A DNA stretch of 64,000 nt from Dipteris shenzhenensis (Eukaryota > Polypodiophyta > Polypodiopsida > Gleicheniales): assembly GCA_047967505.1 (NCBI GenBank), contig CM106538.1. One strand, written 5' to 3'. Of the stretch, positions 58,822 through 64,000 are shown in pieces (position 1 is the stretch's first letter; every line of letters starts with the position of its first letter). The translations under genes and the position numbers were made by a program. The notes beneath the pieces were generated by a model. That model was given only the letters and a program-made list of their open reading frames with translations, did no database searches and was not told where the DNA came from.

Positions 58822-61800
58822 ATGGAAGGGACGAGTGGAAGCTCATCCGATGATGCGCCAACGCCCGGGAGCATGAAGTGGCTTACGGAGAGGTTATATT
58901 GTCATTGCACTCATTGCAAGCGAGAAGTACGACATCAACGTCGTATTATCATGCGCCACTTGCGGATGTATGGGGAGGAGCCGGAACCAGTACCCCCCGT
59001 TGGTGTTGCACATGTTGATGGATCATCGGTAAGTCAAAGCTATTTAAGTTCGCAATCTTATTGTATACCCGGAATTAGAAGATCTTCTATTTACACGAAT
59101 GAGCTTATGACAGGATGACGAGGGTGACGAGGGTACACATATACCTTCTCACTTTCAACAAGACTATAGTCTCCCAGATGACGACGAGGGTATGGTCGAC
59201 ATGATGGATTCCATTTTTAGGGGCACTACATCCCACGTACACGTGATGTCAGAGTCTGAGGTGAAAATGCGAGAGTTGCAATCAACACAATTGTACGAGG
59301 GTGCCAGGATGTCTAAACTACGTGCTTGTCTCTCAATCTTGAATCTACAAGTACAGTATGGGTGGTCGGATACAAGTGTCTCGGCCTTAATGAGGTTAGC
59401 CCTTGCATTAATTTGATTGACTCATTATTTGGATATTGTTTGTTTTGTAAATCATCATTTGGATAGTGTCTTTGTCATAGGTTGCTCCAAAAGATGTTGC
59501 CTGCACCAAAAACCATGCCCGCATCAAGAGATGAAGCGAAAAAGATGCTAACAATGGTGGGTATGGATTATGATACCATCCATGCTTGCCGTAATGATTG
59601 TATTCTCTTTCGTCGTGAGCATGGAGATTTGGCTAGTTGTCCAAAGTGTGGGGAACAACGATATAGAGATGACTTGCAGGGTGAGAGGATACCGGTAAAG
59701 GTCTTAAGACACTTTCCCATCATTGCAAGAATACAACACATGTTTCGATGCAAATCCATAGCGGAGTTGATGACATGGCATGCATCTCATCGGTCCACTG
59801 ATCACACATTGAGGATTCCCGCAGATTGTGCGGCTTGGAAGCACATAGATAATCAGTGGCCGGACTTTGCGAGAGAGCCACGCAACTTACATCTTGGGCT
59901 AGCCATGGACGGCGTGAATCCTTTCGGGTTACGCTCGACATCTTGGTCGACATGGCCCATAGTCGTGGTGAATTACAATATCCCACCATGGCTAACAATA
60001 AAAAAGGGACACCTCATGCTTGCACTACTTGTGCCAGGAAAGTACAAGGCAAGAAACATGGACGTGTACATGGCACCTTTGATAGAGGAGTTACAGATAT
60101 TATGGAGAGGAGTGCAGGTCTTTGATATTTCCAGAGCTCCTAGGCATACCAATGATATTTCCGTCAGGGGTATCTTGATGTGGACCATGCATGACTACCC
60201 AGGATATGGAGAGTGCGCAGGTACGTGGTTATGTCTTTACATGTACAATGAGGGATTATGCTTTTTTTACTCTCTTTTGCACGCATGTCTTGTACTAACA
60301 TATTCATGCACGCGTGCAGGGCTTGCTACAAGTGGGTACCATGCTTGTCCTGTTTGTGGACCCGCTCTGAAATCGCTTGCACGCTACTCCAAACACATGA
60401 GGAAAAATGTTTATGAAGGTCATGCTCGATACCTTCCGCTCGACCATCTCGCACGTGGAGGTCAGCTTGATCCACCACCATCATATTTAAAAGCAAGTGA
60501 TTGGATTCAAGCTTGGAGGGAGAATGGAGAGGAACCTCCTCCTGGTATGAAGAGGCTATCGATCTTTCACGAGCTTCCTTATTGGGGTCAGTTACAAATC
60601 AATCATCTCTTGGATCCAATGCATATCTTTAAGAATGTGGGGGCTACCATTTGGGCACACTTGGTTGGTTCCAAGGACTCGAGAGGAGTGCGAGAAGACT
60701 TGCGTGCTATGAATAGGATGTCTCGTTTGTGGCCCCAAGTGCATGCTTCAGGAAAAGTTGTCCTCCCGAAAGCAACGTGGATCCTCTCTACGAGGGAGGA
60801 GGCAGCGATCAAGGCAGACATTGCCTCTTTTCAAACACCGACAGGGTACATGCGTTGCTTGAAAGGAGCATTTGCAAAGGACAATAAGCTTAGTGGCCTC
60901 AAGTCCCATGATTGGCACAAGGTCTTACAGGTATTCTAAGTAGAATTAGTGTACCGATAATAGTGATGCATTAGCGTAATTATTATTATGTTATATTGTT
61001 GACATGATTTCATTGTTGCTTTGATAGTTCATCCTTCCAATTACAATAAAAGGGTGCTTACAAGAAGATGTTAGAAATGCTATATTCAAGATCTGTGGTA
61101 TTGTGAGGTATGCTTACTATCAATTCGCATTATCTATTTTCTTCATGGACATGTGAAATAGGTGGATATCTCAAATATCTTACATATGCATGGACATGTG
61201 AAATAGGTGGATATCTCAAAAAGAGATCTCTATATCGAGCATCGAGAAGGCTAGGGTGGAATCCATCGAAGCCGTATGCTTGCTTGAGAAGCACTTTCCC
61301 TCAAGCATTATGACAACTCAAGTCCACTTGCTTGTGCACATAGTTGATGAGGTGGCTATAGCAGGTACCGTTCATAATCGATGGATGTTTTTTCTCGAGC
61401 GGTTTATGAAAACTTTAAAGGGGTTTGTAAGACAAAGAGCAAGACCAGAAGCAAGCATGGCAGAGGGATGGCTTGTGCAAGAGTCATTAGTATATATCAC
61501 AGAGTTTCTTGCATCCACGGATCCTGATATGCCGCAAGCTTGGCACAACAAGGATGATGATCGCATCATTGGCGAGGTCCCCCAAGGAAAAGGGATTGAA
61601 AGAAAGATGAGCGAAGAGCAAATGGAGAAATTCAATAAGTTTTGTATCCTCAATAGCCCTGAGATGCAGAAGTGGATTGAGAGATATGAAGTGGCCAAAG
61701 CAGAAAGAATAAATGCAAGGACGAGATTCAGAGTAATGTACAGGCGATCACAACCATATCCACGAGATCTGGCTCTTCTCCCTACTCACATGTCACTTGA

Positions 61801-62885
61801 TTGGCTACAACTAGCTATACGTAAAGCCGAACGTGATGGAGAGACAATAAACGAGCGTGAGCGGGAGTTATCATCTGGATGTATGGTGCATGTAAGTTTC
61901 TTATCTCTTGATGTAATTAAGTAATTATTTGTGGCAATATATGCTATAAAATAGGTGCATCTTCATTGTTTTAATGATGCTCTTTTACAGTACAAAAAGT
62001 ACAGTGCATTATGGTCATATGGACGACATTTTCGCATAGAACGCATCGATTCAAAGAGAGTCACGTATGATTGTGGAGTCATGGCTAACTTCACACAAGA
62101 TAGCCGAGCAAGTGCTTCGGATACCAATCTTCTCTCCTCACAGTTGGATTATTGTGGAACCATACGCGACATCTATGAAATTGATTTCAGACGATTTACT
62201 ATTTTCATTCTTGATGTAAAATGGTTTAGAACTACTTACAACGGTCCCCATGCAACTGTGAGAAAAGATGGTAGCGGTCTCTTTGCAATAGACTCCACCA
62301 AACATTGGACCGATGAAAGTGATACTTTTGTTCTTCTCGAGCACTGTGAGCAGGTGCATACTAATGATTTAATTAATCGAAGCTTTCGTTTTTTAAGTCC
62401 ATTGATATATATATAATTGACGACATTTGGCACGTGATTTTTCATCTTCAATATAGGTGGTTTTTCATCCGGATCGTTCTGATCCAAGATGGTGGTACGT
62501 GATCCAAGTTGCACCACGAAGTAAGCAGATTTTTGAAGATCGAGATGTGGATATGGAGATGCCACTACCAAATCCGGATCCAATTGATGAATCTAGCGAA
62601 GAAGATGTAGATCACCATATGAGGCAAGAGGAAGATGCGCATAATGACATCGCACGGGAGGAGGATGGAGATCACGATATTGACGAGGAAGACAACAATC
62701 GTCAAGATCGATCACCACACTTAAGCTTAATTGAAGAAGATGATCAAATACTTTTAGGTGAACGTACGATGCTAGAGTACGATGATGATATAGGAGATCA
62801 ACTCGGTATAGAGTTGGAGATAGACTTGCTTGGCGCCTTAGACTTGGCTCAAGATGAAACAGTTGATGTAAATGCTCTTATTTAA
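58822..62885 (+). CDS. CACTA tnp2-type transposase, eight exons, intact
   Basis: Exons by GT..AG sites and homology: 58822-59028, 59114-59394, 59481-60220, 60320-60930, 61028-61107, 61207-61891, 61991-62353 and 62457-62885. All phases join to 1,131 codons without a stop. Exon 1 carries a CHC-rich transposase-associated finger (YCHCTHCKREVRHQRRIIMRH, split). The transposase_21 core has ACRNDCILFRREH, CPKCGEQRY, LAMDGVNPFG (Asp about 306), STWPIVVVNYNIPPW and LLDPMHIFKN (Asp about 508). A DUF4218-like part follows (VHLLVHIVDE...RARPEASMAEGW, Glu about 721-726), then a DUF4216-like part (VKWFRTTYN; FHPDRSDPRWWYVIQVAPR) and a very acidic tail. It is expected to cut and join transposon ends in the nucleus. 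Residue roles are inferred from the family. Confidence 0.92.
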
Positions 62886-63083
62886 TTTGATTTTTCTCAT
62901 CTCCAACTTGGACATGAATATATGAGCTTCAAAGGCTTGATGTACATGCTCTCATTTTTTATTTCTCTATGAGCTCAAACATGTATGAAAATTTAAAAAA
63001 TTTTGTCATTGGAAGAAAATAAATTTTAAGGCTTTAAAAAAAAAAAACCTCTCTGTAAAACGTCGCTATAATATAGTCTCAGT

Positions 63084-63226
63084 GTCGCTATATAGCGACT
63101 TTTAAAAGTCGCTATATAGCGACTTTTACTAAAGTCGCTATATAGCGACCTTTCAAAGTCGCTATATAGCGACCATTACTAACGTCGCTATATAGCGACG
63201 CTTATTAAAAGTCGCTATATAGCGAC
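63084..63226. promoter_or_regulatory. Right subterminal array of six 16-bp palindromes
   Basis: GTCGCTATATAGCGAC occurs perfectly at 63084, 63108, 63134, 63158, 63184 and 63211 (spacing 24-27 bp), with a broken copy at 63062. The number matches the left end. Linkers here are mostly TTTA/CTTT-rich, unlike the GTTAAT/GTAAA linkers at the left, so the motif itself is what is conserved. Confidence 0.85.
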
Positions 63227-63248
63227 GATTTACGACACCCGATTTTTA

Positions 63249-63322
63249 TACCGACGATTAACGCTAAGCGGGCGCTAATCGTCGGTATGTAAACGTCGCA
63301 ATAGAATGCGTGTGTAGTAGTG
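63249..63322 (-). repeat. CACTA right terminus with 16-bp hairpin
   Basis: TACCGACGATTAACGC (63249-63264) pairs with GCGCTAATCGTCGGTA (63272-63287), with one mismatch and a 7-base loop. It is followed by the terminal inverted repeat ending GTAGTAGTG at 63322. TACCGACG is also present near the left end (about 53005), so the hairpin duplicates a terminal motif. Confidence 0.7.
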
Positions 63323-64000
63323 AGAACTATTAGCCAAGGGAGAGCGCATTGCATGGTGGCTTTCATTCAATTTAATTACCACTTAATTACCAATCACCGA
63401 CATGTCTACTCCTTCATGATTAGTTGGATGGCATCATCAGGCTTGCCATGGGATCTAAGGGTTCATTGAATGCATCTATGACGTGGGAAATCTTGTGCAT
63501 TCATATGCTCATTCATGATTATTTGGACATCCCGACATGGTGGCTCCATGGTTATTTGGATGTCCTACTATAGTTGATCACCAGTCACACCGTGGTGGCT
63601 TGTGATTGCATGCCGAGCTTGCATGCCTTTGCTAGACTTACATGCGATTATTTTTGTTGCAAAAACTTTTTAGTGCAGTTGATTACCAGTCACTATGTTG
63701 GCTCATATTTTGATTAATTTAAGGTAGCTTAGATGGATCATTATTTTTTGGATGGCACAACGAGGCCTCTAGTCACCACAATGCCTTGGATTTTGATTAA
63801 TTTAAGGCATATTTAACTATGACCCCAAACATGATTTCGCTACTTTGCTCTCATCTGCCCCTACTTTGCTCTTTTTGCTATGGTCTCTATGCCCCAAACC
63901 TTTCCTCGCCATCCTCTTTTCCTAGTAACCTCTCCTTCCTATAGATCATGGCCTACTACCCAAGACCTTCTAATGATATTTTCTTATCTAAAGTGCCTTC
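63323..64000. repeat. Repeat region related to 35.3-36.9 kb
   Basis: Phrases GATTACCAGTCAC, TTTTGATTAATTTAAGG (twice) and CTACTTTGCTC (twice) echo, mostly as reverse complements, text at 35330-35460 and 36490-36520. An ATG at 63949 opens MAYYPRPSNDIF to the window edge. It could be the start of a second copy of the gene type at 36848, but the overlap is too short to prove it. Confidence 0.35.

Larger units (their letters stand above)
52971..63322 (+). mobile_element. Complete CACTA (En/Spm-type) DNA transposon, 10,352 bp
   Basis: It starts CACTAC and ends GTAGTG, flanked by a 3-bp direct repeat AGA (52968-52970 and 63323-63325), the diagnostic target duplication of CACTA elements. Both ends carry ordered arrays of a 16-bp palindrome. 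Inside are a TNPA-like gene on the minus strand (53523-55097) and a tnp2-type transposase on the plus strand (58822-62885), transcribed away from each other, with a 2.2-kb repeat array between them. The tnp2 gene is uninterrupted when spliced, the ends are clean and no other element has inserted, so the insertion looks young. The TNPA-like gene has one apparent frameshift, so full autonomy is not certain. Confidence 0.95.

Overview
The window looks like nuclear DNA from a large, repeat-dense land-plant genome. The evidence is plant-type Ty1/copia, Ty3/gypsy, LINE, hAT and CACTA (En/Spm) elements, spliced GT..AG transposase genes, AT-rich spacers and many local satellites. I could not place the species. 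I see no clearly functional host gene, no rRNA or tRNA and no CRISPR. Nearly everything is mobile DNA or its decay products.

Layout. 1-5440: an 886-bp-spaced direct repeat, a SWIM-like ORF remnant and a decayed gypsy integrase tail. 5440-10130: local duplications, two copies of a hAT-type MITE with perfect 8-bp target duplications, and hAT transposase remnants with BED fingers. 12959-24290: two copia elements (A1 and B, both minus strand) in tandem, separated by what looks like a single shared LTR of about 2.17 kb. B is almost one open frame, but the protease active-site segment is deleted and RNase H is frameshifted. 24.3-31.5 kb: a gag-like fragment, a minisatellite and a degenerate LINE. 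31.6-35.0 kb: a second hAT remnant cut by a 2.56-kb copia LTR (A3) that carries telomere-like repeats. 35.5-39.3 kb: a satellite array, then a 2-kb single-frame coding remnant with coiled coils and a Cys/His finger, broken only by three in-frame stops. 39.6-42.7 kb: copia A2, which has lost its whole reverse transcriptase and RNase H region. 44.3-46.1 kb: a protein-kinase pseudogene. 48.5-49.8 kb: degenerate repeats holding a third MITE copy.

The main structure is 52971-63322, a complete 10,352-bp CACTA transposon with CACTA/TAGTG ends and a 3-bp AGA target duplication. It carries two divergent genes. The plus-strand tnp2-type transposase has eight exons whose phases join into 1,131 uninterrupted codons. 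The minus-strand TNPA-like gene has three exons with one apparent frameshift. A 16-bp perfect palindrome (GTCGCTATATAGCGAC) occurs six times at each end and again as a five-copy cluster just upstream of tnp2. That layout suggests one protein could both assemble the ends and control the promoter. Between the genes lies a 2.2-kb higher-order array of palindromic CATAAG/CTTATG repeats.

The integrity of tnp2, the clean ends and the target duplication suggest a recently active element. The MITE family (three copies with TCACATAA, TGTGATTC and GCACATAT duplications) is the second well-supported discovery.
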